Shown here in pieces: positions 1-6,975 of a stretch of 10,498 nt of DNA (its first letter is position 1; each line of letters opens with the position of its first letter). Both the position numbers and the translations under genes were made by a program. The notes beneath the pieces were generated by a model. That model was not told where the DNA came from. It searched no databases and saw only the letters and a program-made list of their open reading frames with translations. This DNA is from JBIQLO01 sp044464175 (GTDB lineage: Bacteria; Planctomycetota; Phycisphaerae; Tepidisphaerales; Tepidisphaeraceae): positions 1 through 10,498 of the forward strand of contig JBIQLO010000142.1 in assembly GCA_044464175.1 (NCBI GenBank). Reading direction: 5' to 3'.

Positions 1-10
1 CAATCGGCAA

Positions 11-49
11 CTGGCAGTGACGCAGTTCTTCTTAACTGACGACTGCCGG
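11..49. repeat. imperfect inverted repeat downstream of rplA
   Basis: The 63 bases after rplA contain an imperfect hairpin. The left arm (11-27) reads CTGGCAGTGACGCAGTT, the loop is CTTCTT (28-33), and the right arm (34-49) reads AACTGACGACTGCCGG. The outer GGCAGT/ACTGCC and the inner CAGTT/AACTG segments pair, with an internal mismatch zone between them. The words GGCAGT and CAGTT recur in the gap between tuf and rpmG. No T-run follows, so it is not a standard intrinsic terminator. In leftward transcripts it would sit between rplA and the next gene, which is outside the window. Confidence 0.5.
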
Positions 50-63
50 CCGCCCGCGGTCAA

Positions 64-762
64 CTACGCAGTCACGCTCACCGGCACGGCCGGGCTCATG
101 GTGGCCTTCAGGACGACTTTCTTGAAATACGCCCCCTTGCTCGTCTGCGGCTTCATCTTCCGGATCTGCCCGATCATCGCGTTGATGTTGTCGGCCAGTT
201 TGTCGGTGGGGAAGCTCACCTTGCCCACCACGCTGTGGATGTTGCCGCCAGCGTCGTTGCGGAACTCAATCTTGCCCGCGGCGTATTCACGCACGGCGTT
301 CTCCACGTTTGGCGTGACGGTGCCGGCCTTGGGCGAGGGCATCAGCCCCTTGGGCCCCAGCACCTTACCCAGCCGCCCGACAAACCGCATCATGTCCGGC
401 GTGGCGACGGCGACATCGAAATCGGTGAAGTTCTCCTTCTCGATTTCCGCCACCAGCTCCTGTCCGCCGGCGCGGATTGCCCCGGCCGCCTTGGCCGCCT
501 CGACCAGGTGGTCCGGACAGAAGGCGATGACGCGATTGGTCTTGCCCACGCCATGGGGCAGGGAGATCGACCCGCGGATCATCTGGTCGGCCTGCTTGGG
601 ATCAATACCCAGGGAGAAGATCAACTCGACGGTCTGATCGAATTTCGGGGCGTCAAACGCCTTGACCGCCTCGATGGCCTGATCGACCGGCAACGGGGTG
701 TGGACCGCCTTTTCAGCGGCTCTCTTGTAACGCTTGGAACGTTGTTCAACAACAGCAGGCAT
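64..762 (-). CDS. rplA: 50S ribosomal protein L1
   Basis: L1 is the large-subunit protein of the mobile L1 stalk that binds 23S rRNA and helps release E-site tRNA. In many bacteria it also represses its own rplKA mRNA. The 232-residue product matches the usual family length of about 230. The signature runs from ATPDMM (about 120) through GRLGKVLGPKGLMPSPKAG (129-147). The N-terminal domain includes FDQTVELIFSLGID (41-54). I chose the ATG at 762 because AAAGGAG lies 10 nt upstream (773-779). The frame stays open for 29 further codons to 849, but that extension is atypical for L1 and has no supporting site. The stop is TAG at 64-66. The gene follows rplK after a 101-nt gap and is the last gene of the leftward cluster inside the window. 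Confidence 0.97.
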   Translation of the reverse strand: MPAVVEQRSKRYKRAAEKAVHTPLPVDQAIEAVKAFDAPKFDQTVELIFSLGIDPKQADQMIRGSISLPHGVGKTNRVIAFCPDHLVEAAKAAGAIRAGGQELVAEIEKENFTDFDVAVATPDMMRFVGRLGKVLGPKGLMPSPKAGTVTPNVENAVREYAAGKIEFRNDAGGNIHSVVGKVSFPTDKLADNINAMIGQIRKMKPQTSKGAYFKKVVLKATMSPAVPVSVTA

Positions 763-772
763 CGCCTGTGCG

Positions 773-779
773 CTCCTTT
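773..779 (-). promoter_or_regulatory. rplA Shine-Dalgarno site
   Basis: AAAGGAG on the minus strand, 10 nt from the ATG at 762. It decides the rplA start against the longer open frame that reaches 849. Confidence 0.8.
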
Positions 780-863
780 GGCCGGATAACTGTAGCTTCC
801 GGCGGTAAGCTCCCACTGTGATGGCCCGTGGTTCGGCCTTGAATGTCATCCCCCGGATTCAGC

Positions 864-1292
864 TCATCCCTCGACCGTGATGCCCATGCTGCGGGCGGTC
901 CCGGCGATGATGCGGGCGCCGTGGTCCAGATCGAAGGCGTTGAGGTCCTTGATCTTCTCCTCGGCGATCTTGCGGCACTGCTCCATGGTCACGGTGCCGA
1001 TCTTGTTCTTGTTCGGCTCGCCGCTCCCCTTCTCGGCATTGACGGCGTCCTTGAGCAGGACGCTGGCCGGGGGGCTCTTAAGCTCAAAGCTGAAGGTGCG
1101 ATCCTTGTAGACCGTCACCAGCACGCCCACCACCTTGCCCTTGAGATGGGCGCTGGCGGCATTGAACTGCTGAATGAACTGCCCCGGGTTGACGCCGTGC
1201 TGACCCAGCGCCGGCCCGATCGGCGGCGCGGGCGTGGCGGTCCCGCCGGGCGCCTGGAGCTTGAACTGAACCGTGATTTCTTTTTTTGCCAT
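864..1292 (-). CDS. rplK: 50S ribosomal protein L11
   Basis: L11 forms the base of the GTPase-associated centre with 23S rRNA helices 43/44 and is needed for factor function and RelA activation. The 142-residue product has the standard length. The proline-rich N-terminal domain is clear ([20 protein letters not shown], from about residue 15). The C-terminal rRNA-binding domain ends in [12 protein letters not shown]. The start is the ATG at 1292 ([10 protein letters not shown]). The open frame continues upstream to 1349 but only through the palindromic spacer. No good Shine-Dalgarno sequence precedes this start; the nearest purine-rich stretch is GGCGAG about 9 nt upstream. The family is unambiguous. 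Confidence 0.97.
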
Positions 1293-1307
1293 TGTCGTCA
1301 CTCGCCG

Positions 1308-1355
1308 TTGGTCACTTGCCGAAAATCGCAAGTGACAACGATTATTCAATAATCG
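1308..1355. repeat. two adjoining palindromes between orf108 and rplK
   Basis: GTCACTTGC (1311-1319) and GCAAGTGAC (1328-1336) form a perfect 9-bp inverted repeat with an 8-nt loop. Beyond a single bulged base the pairing continues as GTT/AAC. Immediately after it, CGATTATT (1339-1346) and AATAATCG (1348-1355) form a second perfect palindrome around one base. The second palindrome covers the last codons and stop (1342-1344) of the 108-codon gene. In leftward mRNA both would lie just upstream of rplK, close to where L1 autoregulatory sites are often found. No sequence match to an L1 target was established. Confidence 0.65.
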
Positions 1356-1668
1356 TCACTTCTATATGCCGCCGCCCTTGGGGCGTGGCGGCCGGAATCT
1401 CCACCTGCGGCATCGGGCTATGCATCGGAGGCCCCGCCGCCGGCCGGCCTCTGCCCGTTCCATTGACCGCCGACACCAGCCGGTAGACCGGCACGACCAG
1501 CAGTAAAAGGATGCCTACACTAACGGCAAAAGCCGCCACTGACAAGAGCGCCAGCACCAATCCCGGCAGAGCCGCCACAAACAGCACTCCCCGGGCCCAG
1601 GCGGGCAACCCGCCCCACTGCCCCCGGGCGCGCTCAAACCGCCCGTAATAATTCAAAATTCGGAACAT
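1342..1668 (-). CDS. small membrane protein of unknown function between nusG and rplK
   Basis: I do not recognise this 108-residue protein. A basic N-terminus (FRILNYYGRFERARG, 2-16) is followed by a hydrophobic stretch from about residue 27 to 68. That stretch is long enough for two closely packed transmembrane helices separated near LPGL (34-37). A Pro/Gly-rich soluble tail (about 70-98) ends in RRHIEVTIIE. It has the orientation of its neighbours and lies 50 nt after nusG and 49 nt before rplK, so it is probably co-transcribed. The ATG at 1668 has no Shine-Dalgarno sequence but is preceded by a TATAAT motif 5 nt upstream. The reading frame and helix pattern support a real gene. The product may be lineage-specific, or a helper of SecE or ribosome targeting, but nothing in the sequence shows that. 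Confidence 0.7.
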   Translation of the reverse strand: MFRILNYYGRFERARGQWGGLPAWARGVLFVAALPGLVLALLSVAAFAVSVGILLLLVVPVYRLVSAVNGTGRGRPAAGPPMHSPMPQVEIPAATPQGRRHIEVTIIE

Positions 1669-1673
1669 ACAGG

Positions 1674-1679
1674 ATTATA
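1674..1679 (-). promoter_or_regulatory. perfect -10 hexamer before orf108
   Basis: TATAAT on the minus strand ends 5 nt before the ATG at 1668, so a start site here would give a nearly leaderless mRNA. The -35 position (about 1697-1702, GGGATG) is a poor match to TTGACA, so activity is uncertain. If real, it is an internal promoter for orf108-rplK-rplA. Confidence 0.3.
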
Positions 1680-1718
1680 GGCGGCCTGGCACCGGACATC
1701 CCCTGTGTCCCTGCGCCC

Positions 1719-2261
1719 CTACACCTTCTCAATCTGCCAGTATTCCAGTTCCAGCGGGGTGGAACGCCCGAAGATCGTGGCGATGATCCGCACCATCCCC
1801 TTGTCCGGAATCACCTCGTCCACCTCTCCTTCGAAGTTCATGAACGGTCCGTTTGTGACCTTCACCTTCTCGCCCTTGGTGAAGTCGGCGCCCAGCGACA
1901 CCTCATCCTCCGGCCGCTCGGCCTCCTCGAGCATCTTCGCCTGGTCGCGCGGGCTCATGGGCGTGGGCTTGCCGTTGGAGCCGATGAAATCGCCCACCCC
2001 GTCGGTCTCCTTGATCATGAACCAGACTTTTTCCGGGATCATCCCGTTCTTGTCCAGCTCCAGCTCGATGAAGACGTAGCCGGGGTAGAGCTTGCGGTCG
2101 CTCTCCTTCCGCACGCCCCCCTTCATCGAGCGAACGCGCTCGGTCGGGACCAGAATGCGCCCCACCGTATCCTCCACGCCTTCGATCTTGACCTTGCGGG
2201 CCAGCGCCTCACGCACCCGGTCTTCCTTGTTGCTCGCGACTCGCAGGACGAAAAATTGCAT
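1719..2261 (-). CDS. nusG: transcription termination/antitermination factor NusG
   Basis: NusG binds the RNA polymerase clamp, suppresses pausing, and couples polymerase to Rho or to ribosomal protein S10. The 180-residue length fits the family. The NGN domain occupies about 1-110 (QFFVLRVAS start, LYPGYVFIE at 58-66, GVGDFIGSNGKPTPMS at 88-103). The C-terminal KOW domain occupies about 127-180, with FTKGEKVKVTNGPFMNFEG followed by IFGRSTPLELEYWQIEKV. The N-terminus has FFVL in place of the common WYVV, a modest variation. The start is the ATG at 2261. No Shine-Dalgarno sequence lies upstream, so initiation may depend on coupling to secE or on leader structure. The gene follows secE by 66 nt, the universal secE-nusG pairing. 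Confidence 0.97.
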   Translation of the reverse strand: MQFFVLRVASNKEDRVREALARKVKIEGVEDTVGRILVPTERVRSMKGGVRKESDRKLYPGYVFIELELDKNGMIPEKVWFMIKETDGVGDFIGSNGKPTPMSPRDQAKMLEEAERPEDEVSLGADFTKGEKVKVTNGPFMNFEGEVDEVIPDKGMVRIIATIFGRSTPLELEYWQIEKV

Positions 2262-2305
2262 AATCAGTTGGTAGGGCCCGCTCGGCGGACCGGATTCGGC
2301 GAAAT

Positions 2306-2322
2306 GGCCCGCACCGCGGGCC
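2306..2322. repeat. GC hairpin between secE and nusG
   Basis: GGCCCGC (2306-2312), loop ACC, GCGGGCC (2316-2322): a perfect 7-bp stem in the 66-nt gap. No T-run follows on the minus strand (the next bases are ATTTCG). Attenuation, pausing or RNA processing is more likely than full termination. Confidence 0.5.
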
Positions 2323-2327
2323 GGATG

Positions 2328-2885
2328 TTAGAACGGCCTGACTTTCAGCACATCCAGATAATAGAACAGCGACCCGAAAATCAGGTCCATCACAAACAGA
2401 AAGGCTGCGGTAAGGAACATGAAGCCGATGACCACCTTGGTCGAGCCGATCAGCTCCTGCTTGCTCGTCCAGTTCACCTTCTTCATCTCGCTGTCGGTCT
2501 CGATCAGGAACTGGACATTGCCCGGACGGTTCATGAGGACCCAGGCGATCAACGAATAGACCACCAGGAACAGGATCACAATCCCCATGTTCAGCTTGTT
2601 CATCGGGCGGTTCTGGGCATCCTGTACCCAGACCTGCAGATGCGAGAACAGGAAATACGCCGCCCACAGTCCGATCAGCGCCGCCCCGGCCAGCGTGCCC
2701 ATCCGGGTCCAGTATCCCTGGCCCTTCTTGTAGATCGTGAAAAAGCCGCCCTGCGTCTTGGGCGCGGCCGCCGGCTTGGGAGCGGGCTTGGGCGCTTCAG
2801 GGGGTTTCTCGACCGGCGCCTCAGCCCGGGCCTTGTCATCCACCAGTTGCCTCTTGTCGCCACTTGCTTGAGTTACATACGCCAT
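2328..2885 (-). CDS. secE: preprotein translocase subunit SecE, extended form
   Basis: SecE clamps SecY in the inner membrane and is essential for Sec-dependent export. The conserved C-terminal core is present: the amphipathic helix FLIETDSEMKKVNWTSKQEL (126-145), with the typical E-(M/L)-K-K-V-x-W motif, then a membrane helix at about 150-172. Two further membrane helices (about 64-83 and 97-118) give the three-helix topology seen in Escherichia coli, while many bacteria keep only one. Residues 21-45 are a Pro/Ala/Lys-rich linker before FFTIYKKGQGYWTRMG, making the protein 185 residues, longer than usual. The start is the ATG at 2885 with GGTGAG 6 nt upstream. The gene lies between tRNA-Trp and nusG. 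Confidence 0.94.
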   Translation of the reverse strand: MAYVTQASGDKRQLVDDKARAEAPVEKPPEAPKPAPKPAAAPKTQGGFFTIYKKGQGYWTRMGTLAGAALIGLWAAYFLFSHLQVWVQDAQNRPMNKLNMGIVILFLVVYSLIAWVLMNRPGNVQFLIETDSEMKKVNWTSKQELIGSTKVVIGFMFLTAAFLFVMDLIFGSLFYYLDVLKVRPF

Positions 2886-2934
2886 ATTAACTCACCGTCG
2901 ATTCACCCGCGCCAATCACCCCGCCCGCAAACAA

Positions 2935-3007
2935 CACGCCAGGAGGGAATCGAACCCCCAACCTGCCGCTTTGGAGACGGCCGCTCTGCCAATTGAGCTA
3001 CTGGCGT
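2935..3007 (-). tRNA. tRNA-Trp (anticodon CCA)
   Basis: A 73-nt cloverleaf was folded by hand. The acceptor ACGCCAG pairs perfectly with CTGGCGT (2936-2942 on the plus strand), and the discriminator is G. The D-arm is GCTC/GAGC. The anticodon arm is GCCGT/GCGGC around CTCCAAA, giving anticodon CCA. The variable loop is 5 nt, and the T-arm is GGGGG/CCCTC around TTCGATT. The 3' CCA is not encoded. A tRNA-Trp directly before secE is a common arrangement. Confidence 0.96.
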
Positions 3008-3012
3008 AACTT

Positions 3013-3078
3013 CAGTGGACAGTCGACAGCAGGCGGATCGGCATTCACTGCCACCAGCCGACCTTCAGCCGCCCACTG
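3013..3078. repeat. imperfect inverted repeat between rpmG and tRNA-Trp
   Basis: The outer arms CAGTGG (3013-3018) and CCACTG (3073-3078) enclose a nested TCGGC/GCCGA pair (3038-3042 with 3057-3061). GGCGG (3032-3036) could instead pair with CCGCC (3069-3073). Pairing is clearly weaker than in the gap between tuf and rpmG, but the CAGT/ACTG vocabulary is the same. Confidence 0.4.
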
Positions 3079-3082
3079 GGAA

Positions 3083-3247
3083 TTATTTCCGCTTGACCTT
3101 GTGCAGCGTGTGCCGGCGAAGGCGGGGGCAGTATTTTTTAAGCTCCACCTTCTGCACGCCGCCGACCACCTTGATCTCCGTACGGTAGTTCAGGTCGCCG
3201 GTTTCGCTGCACTGCAGCCAGACGTTTTCTCGGTTTTCTTTAGCCAT
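3083..3247 (-). CDS. rpmG: 50S ribosomal protein L33
   Basis: L33 is a small large-subunit protein near the E site. I translated this frame by hand: 54 residues, beginning MAKENRENVWLQCSETGDLN and ending HTLHKVKRK, with stop TAA at 3083-3085. The motifs VELKKYCPRLRRHTLH (34-49) and TGDLNYRT (16-23) are diagnostic. Zinc-type L33 proteins carry two CxxC pairs. Here only the first Cys of each pair remains (Cys13 and Cys40), so a normal four-Cys zinc site cannot form. The start is the ATG at 3247; only a weak GGATG-like sequence precedes it. It lies 86 nt after tuf and 75 nt before tRNA-Trp. Confidence 0.95.
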   Translation of the reverse strand: MAKENRENVWLQCSETGDLNYRTEIKVVGGVQKVELKKYCPRLRRHTLHKVKRK

Positions 3248-3265
3248 GACACATCCGTTGGCAGC

Positions 3266-3328
3266 CGGCAGTTTGCAGTTGGCAGGGCAGTCCCAGGAGG
3301 AACTGCCGCTGCCAACTGCCCACTGCCG
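3266..3328. repeat. 24-bp hairpin in the gap between tuf and rpmG
   Basis: Three paired segments stack. CGGCAGT (3266-3272) pairs with ACTGCCG (3322-3328). GCAGTTGGCAG (3275-3285) pairs with CTGCCAACTGC (3309-3319). GGCAGT (3286-3291) pairs with ACTGCC (3302-3307). Only a 2x2 internal loop and one bulged base interrupt them. The arms are built from repeated 6-7-base units of GGCAGTT type. The 10-nt loop reads TCCTCCTGGG on the minus (mRNA) strand. It occupies nearly all of the gap between the tuf stop and rpmG. Confidence 0.8.
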
Positions 3329-3333
3329 ACCAA

Positions 3334-4533
<1,200 letters not shown>

Positions 4534-4540
4534 GTCGTAA

Positions 4541-4553
4541 CCTCCTCTAGAGG
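4541..4553 (-). promoter_or_regulatory. tuf Shine-Dalgarno site within a palindrome
   Basis: AGGAGG (4541-4546, minus strand) lies 7 nt before the tuf ATG and is the strongest ribosome binding site in the cluster. It overlaps the perfect 10-bp palindrome CCTCTAGAGG (4544-4553), so part of the site could be paired in the mRNA. Confidence 0.75.
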
Positions 4554-4646
4554 GATTTTGGATTTTGGATTGCGGATTTCGGATTTGTGACCCGGCCCGG
4601 CAACTCACCAGGCCCATCCAAAATCACAAATCAAAAACCCAAAATT
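4554..4646. repeat. heptamer array with opposing heptamer array, tuf leader
   Basis: Five consecutive heptamers lie at 4554-4588: GATTTTG, GATTTTG, GATTGCG, GATTTCG, GATTTGT. After a 30-nt GC-rich spacer come four heptamers of the opposite sense at 4619-4646: CAAAATC, ACAAATC, AAAAACC, CAAAATT. The two arrays can pair imperfectly into a long stem. The element fills the gap between tRNA-Thr and tuf, so it lies in the 5' leader of tuf mRNA after tRNA processing. Its A+T content contrasts sharply with the surrounding GC-rich DNA. Confidence 0.75.
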
Positions 4647-4653
4647 TCCTATA

Positions 4654-4725
4654 AGCTGGCACTGGGGATTGAACCCAGGACCTCCACCTTACCAAGGTGG
4701 CGCTCTACCGCTGAGCTATGCCAGC
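4654..4725 (-). tRNA. tRNA-Thr (anticodon GGT)
   Basis: A 72-nt cloverleaf was folded by hand. The acceptor GCTGGCA pairs perfectly with TGCCAGC, and the discriminator is T. The D-arm is GCTC/GAGC around AGCGGTA. The anticodon arm is CCACC/GGTGG around TTGGTAA, giving GGT. The variable loop is AGGTC, and the T-arm is CTGGG/CCCAG around TTCAATC. CCA is not encoded. A tRNA-Thr just upstream of tuf is an old, widely conserved arrangement. Confidence 0.96.
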
Positions 4726-4845
4726 GACGCCCATGCCAGATACGCCCCACGCAATCGTGCGGTTCGAATCCAACGCCTCCGCCCGGCCATTGACCCAAAT
4801 ACCACGGCCACCTCGGCGCATACGGGAAGCGTGCAAGGAGAAAAG

Positions 4846-4873
4846 AGTATAGAAACCCCAATTCCCATGTCAA
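4846..4873 (-). promoter_or_regulatory. promoter of the tRNA-Thr-tuf-secE-nusG-rplKA cluster
   Basis: On the minus strand TTGACA (4868-4873, perfect -35) is followed after 16 bp by TATACT (4846-4851, 5 of 6 to the -10 consensus). Transcription would start near 4840, about 115 nt before tRNA-Thr. It is the only near-consensus sigma-70-type promoter I found in the 288-nt divergent gap (4726-5013) before osmC. Its strength fits a housekeeping stable-RNA/translation operon. Confidence 0.75.
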
Positions 4874-5013
4874 TCGTCCAACACCAGAAATTCTTCCCGC
4901 CACCCCACCGGCCTCTACCGATACCCCTCCTCCGGGCCTCGTCCACCGTTTGGCGGTTTCCTCCCGACCTCAACCCTGCTATCCTTGTGCCCTCACAACG
5001 TAAGGAGACTCAC

Positions 5014-5442
5014 ATGCCCACACGCAACGCACAGGCCGCCTGGGAAGGCGGATTGAAGGATGGAAAAGGAAACATTCAGTTCGGGTCCGGCGCTTTCCAG
5101 GGCCCCTATTCCTTCGGGACCCGCTTTGAAAACCAGCCCGGGACCAACCCCGAGGAACTGATCGCCGCCGCCCACGCGGCCTGTTATTCGATGGCCCTCT
5201 CGGCCACGCTGGAGGCCGCCGGACATAAGCCCACTCGCGTCCAAACCACCGCCAAGGTGACCGTGGACAAGGTGCCTGACGGCTTCAAGATCACCGGCAT
5301 TCACCTGGAGACCCAGGCAACCGTCCCCGGCATCGATGAGGCTGAGTTTCAGAAGAACGCTCAGGCCGCCAAGACCGGCTGCCCCGTCTCCAAGGCCTTG
5401 GCCGCCACGCCGATCGAGCTGAACGCCAAGTTGGTGAAGTAG
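5014..5442 (+). CDS. osmC: OsmC-type peroxiredoxin
   Basis: OsmC/Ohr proteins are cytoplasmic dimers that reduce organic hydroperoxides through a reactive Cys pair. The 142-residue length is typical. The catalytic residues are visible: Arg37 (FGTRFE), Glu47/Glu48 (NPEEL), Cys57 (AAHAACYSMAL) and Cys123 (TGCPVSKAL). Spacing matches E. coli OsmC (Arg39, Glu49, Cys59, Cys125), and the FGTRFENQPGTNPEELIAAA segment favours OsmC over Ohr. The start is the ATG at 5014 with TAAGGAG 6 nt upstream. It lies divergent from tRNA-Thr and is followed after 1 nt by the beta-propeller gene. No convincing -35/-10 pair was found upstream; a lone TATCCT (4980-4985) is the best -10 candidate. Confidence 0.94.
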   Translation: MPTRNAQAAWEGGLKDGKGNIQFGSGAFQGPYSFGTRFENQPGTNPEELIAAAHAACYSMALSATLEAAGHKPTRVQTTAKVTVDKVPDGFKITGIHLETQATVPGIDEAEFQKNAQAAKTGCPVSKALAATPIELNAKLVK

Positions 5443-5443
5443 A

Positions 5444-6463
5444 ATGAGGCGCCGATTCCACCTGTGGCCGCTTCTGCTGCTGCTGCCGGGCTGCACCACC
5501 ATGTGGAACCCCGCGCCGCCGGGCAGTGAGCGCCAGAGCCTTGATGGCATCGTGCGCCTGACCGGCGGCTTTGCCCAGTCCGTCGGCGCACGCTTCAGCC
5601 ATGATGGGCGCTGGCTGCTGTTTAATGCCGCCCTGCCCGATCGCCCGGCGCGGATTTACCTGGCCCAGTGCCGCACCGGGCCCGACGGCGCGATCCAAGG
5701 CCTCCACCGCCCGATCCCCGTCACCCCGCCGCAGCAATCGGCCGGGGATGGGTGCTTTTCGCCCGATGGGCAGTCCCTCTACCTCGCCTGTGCTCCCCTG
5801 CCGGGAAGTTCGGGTGTCTGGCCGGTAATGAACCTCTACCGCGCGGATGGATGGCAGGGAGCCGTGGCGGCGCTGGCGCCGCGGGGCGGAATCAACCTGG
5901 CCCGTCATCCGGTCGTGGACAACAACGCCTTCAACGGGGAAATTTCCCCAGCGCCCGATGGGCGATGGCTGGTCTTCACCTCCAATCGCGACGGCGATCC
6001 GGAGTTGTATGCCATGGCCCCCGATGGCTCGCACCTCCAGCGGCTGACGCACCACGCGGGGTACGATGGGTGGGCCAGCCTCTCGCCCGATGGAGGACAA
6101 CTGCTGTTTCAGCGACAAGTCGCCGGGCAAACGCGGATCATGGTCGCCAATGTGATCTATGACCCCCAAGGCCGCCCCACCGGCCTGAGCGATGAGCGCT
6201 CCCTGGGCGGCGGGTTTTCCCCCTGCTGGCATCCGGACGGGCGGCATATTCTCTTTGCCGCCACCGCGCCAAATGGTGACACCGAGCTATACGTCGTCCG
6301 GGCCGATGGCTCGCGGCGGACACGGCTGACCTTCACGCCGGGAGGAGACCTGCTGCCGGCAGTCAGCCCTGATGGACACTGGCTTATCTGGACCAGCGCC
6401 CGGGGAGAAGCCGCTGAGCCGCAGCTGTATCTGGCCCGGTTTCATCTGCCTGAGGGATCATGA
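5444..6463 (+). CDS. TolB-like beta-propeller lipoprotein
   Basis: The 339-residue product starts with three Arg, a hydrophobic stretch (LWPLLLLLPG) and Cys17, which resembles a lipoprotein signal with LPGC as the lipobox (Pro at -2 is unusual). The rest is a series of PD40/WD40-like blades, each with a (P/H)DG turn at about residues 53, 107, 171, 215, 264 and 309. This suggests a six-bladed propeller like the C-terminal domain of TolB. Motifs such as FTSNRDGDPELYAM and AVSPDGHWLIWTS are typical of TolB-like periplasmic proteins. It lacks the TolB N-terminal domain and is not near tol/pal genes, so I do not call it tolB. Its ligand is unknown. It starts 1 nt after the osmC stop and overlaps the Nudix gene by 4 nt. 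Confidence 0.85.
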   Translation: MRRRFHLWPLLLLLPGCTTMWNPAPPGSERQSLDGIVRLTGGFAQSVGARFSHDGRWLLFNAALPDRPARIYLAQCRTGPDGAIQGLHRPIPVTPPQQSAGDGCFSPDGQSLYLACAPLPGSSGVWPVMNLYRADGWQGAVAALAPRGGINLARHPVVDNNAFNGEISPAPDGRWLVFTSNRDGDPELYAMAPDGSHLQRLTHHAGYDGWASLSPDGGQLLFQRQVAGQTRIMVANVIYDPQGRPTGLSDERSLGGGFSPCWHPDGRHILFAATAPNGDTELYVVRADGSRRTRLTFTPGGDLLPAVSPDGHWLIWTSARGEAAEPQLYLARFHLPEGS

Positions 6464-6924
6464 ACCTGCGGCATGACCTGATTCAGTGCTATGTCGTCCG
6501 CCCGGCCGGGCGTTCGCATGAATTTCTGCAACTGCACCGGCGGCCGGGGCAGTTGATGGGGGGCACCTGGCAGCCGATCCACGGGCGCATCGAGCCGGGA
6601 GAGACCGCCTGGCAGGCGGCAGTCCGCGAGTTGAAGGAGGAGACCGGGCTGGAACCGGTGGAGCTCTATTCCGTGGAGGCGGTTCAGACCTACTACATGC
6701 AGCAGGATGATGCGGTCTGGTTCGCCGTCCCCTTCTGCGCCTACGTCCGACCCAATGCGCCGGTGGTGCTGGATGAGGAGCATGACCAGTACCGCTGGAT
6801 CGGACGCGACCGGGCAGCCGAAGAGTTCTTCTGGTCGGGCGACCGGCGGGCGGTGGCGGAAATCTGCATCACCCTCCTGGACAATGCGCCGGCCAAGGCG
6901 TTTTTACGGATCGAGGTTCCGTAA
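6460..6924 (+). CDS. Nudix hydrolase
   Basis: The 154-residue protein carries a perfect Nudix box at residues 42-64, matching G-x5-E-x7-R-E-U-x-E-E-x-G-U: GRIEPGE then RELKEETGL. The Glu residues bind the divalent metals that cleave a nucleoside diphosphate linked to another group. The preceding LQLHRRPGQLMGGTWQPIHG forms the usual strand and loop before the box. Overall it resembles small house-cleaning or NudB-like members, but the substrate cannot be read from the sequence. The ATG at 6460 overlaps the preceding TGA (ATGA), indicating translational coupling. It is the last gene of the rightward set and converges on the aminotransferase gene. Confidence 0.92.
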   Translation: MNLRHDLIQCYVVRPAGRSHEFLQLHRRPGQLMGGTWQPIHGRIEPGETAWQAAVRELKEETGLEPVELYSVEAVQTYYMQQDDAVWFAVPFCAYVRPNAPVVLDEEHDQYRWIGRDRAAEEFFWSGDRRAVAEICITLLDNAPAKAFLRIEVP

Positions 6925-6926
6925 AA

Positions 6927-6951
6927 TCTGTGGACGGCCTCGCCGAGGCCG
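6927..6951. repeat. GGCCTC hairpin repeat, copy 1
   Basis: CGGCCTC (6935-6941), loop GCC, GAGGCCG (6945-6951). Together with its 5' flank TCTGTGGA it matches positions 8616-8630 at 14 of 15 bases, so it is a dispersed repeat and not a random hairpin. It begins 2 nt after the Nudix stop. No T-run follows. Confidence 0.65.
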
Positions 6952-6975
6952 GGATGGAACAAGCTAAAGAAAGAA

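Noticed and set aside
4761..4782. GGTTCGAATCC followed by CGCCTCC looks like the T-loop and acceptor end of a rightward tRNA.
   Set aside because: The bases beside the loop do not form a T-stem and no matching 5' acceptor (GGAGGCG) lies upstream on the plus strand. At most it is a decayed remnant.
4950..4985. Promoter for osmC from TTGGCG (4950-4955) and TATCCT (4980-4985), or a sigma-S-like CTATCCT.
   Set aside because: The spacing is 24 bp and the -35 is weak. The stress sigma-S consensus cannot be assumed for this lineage.
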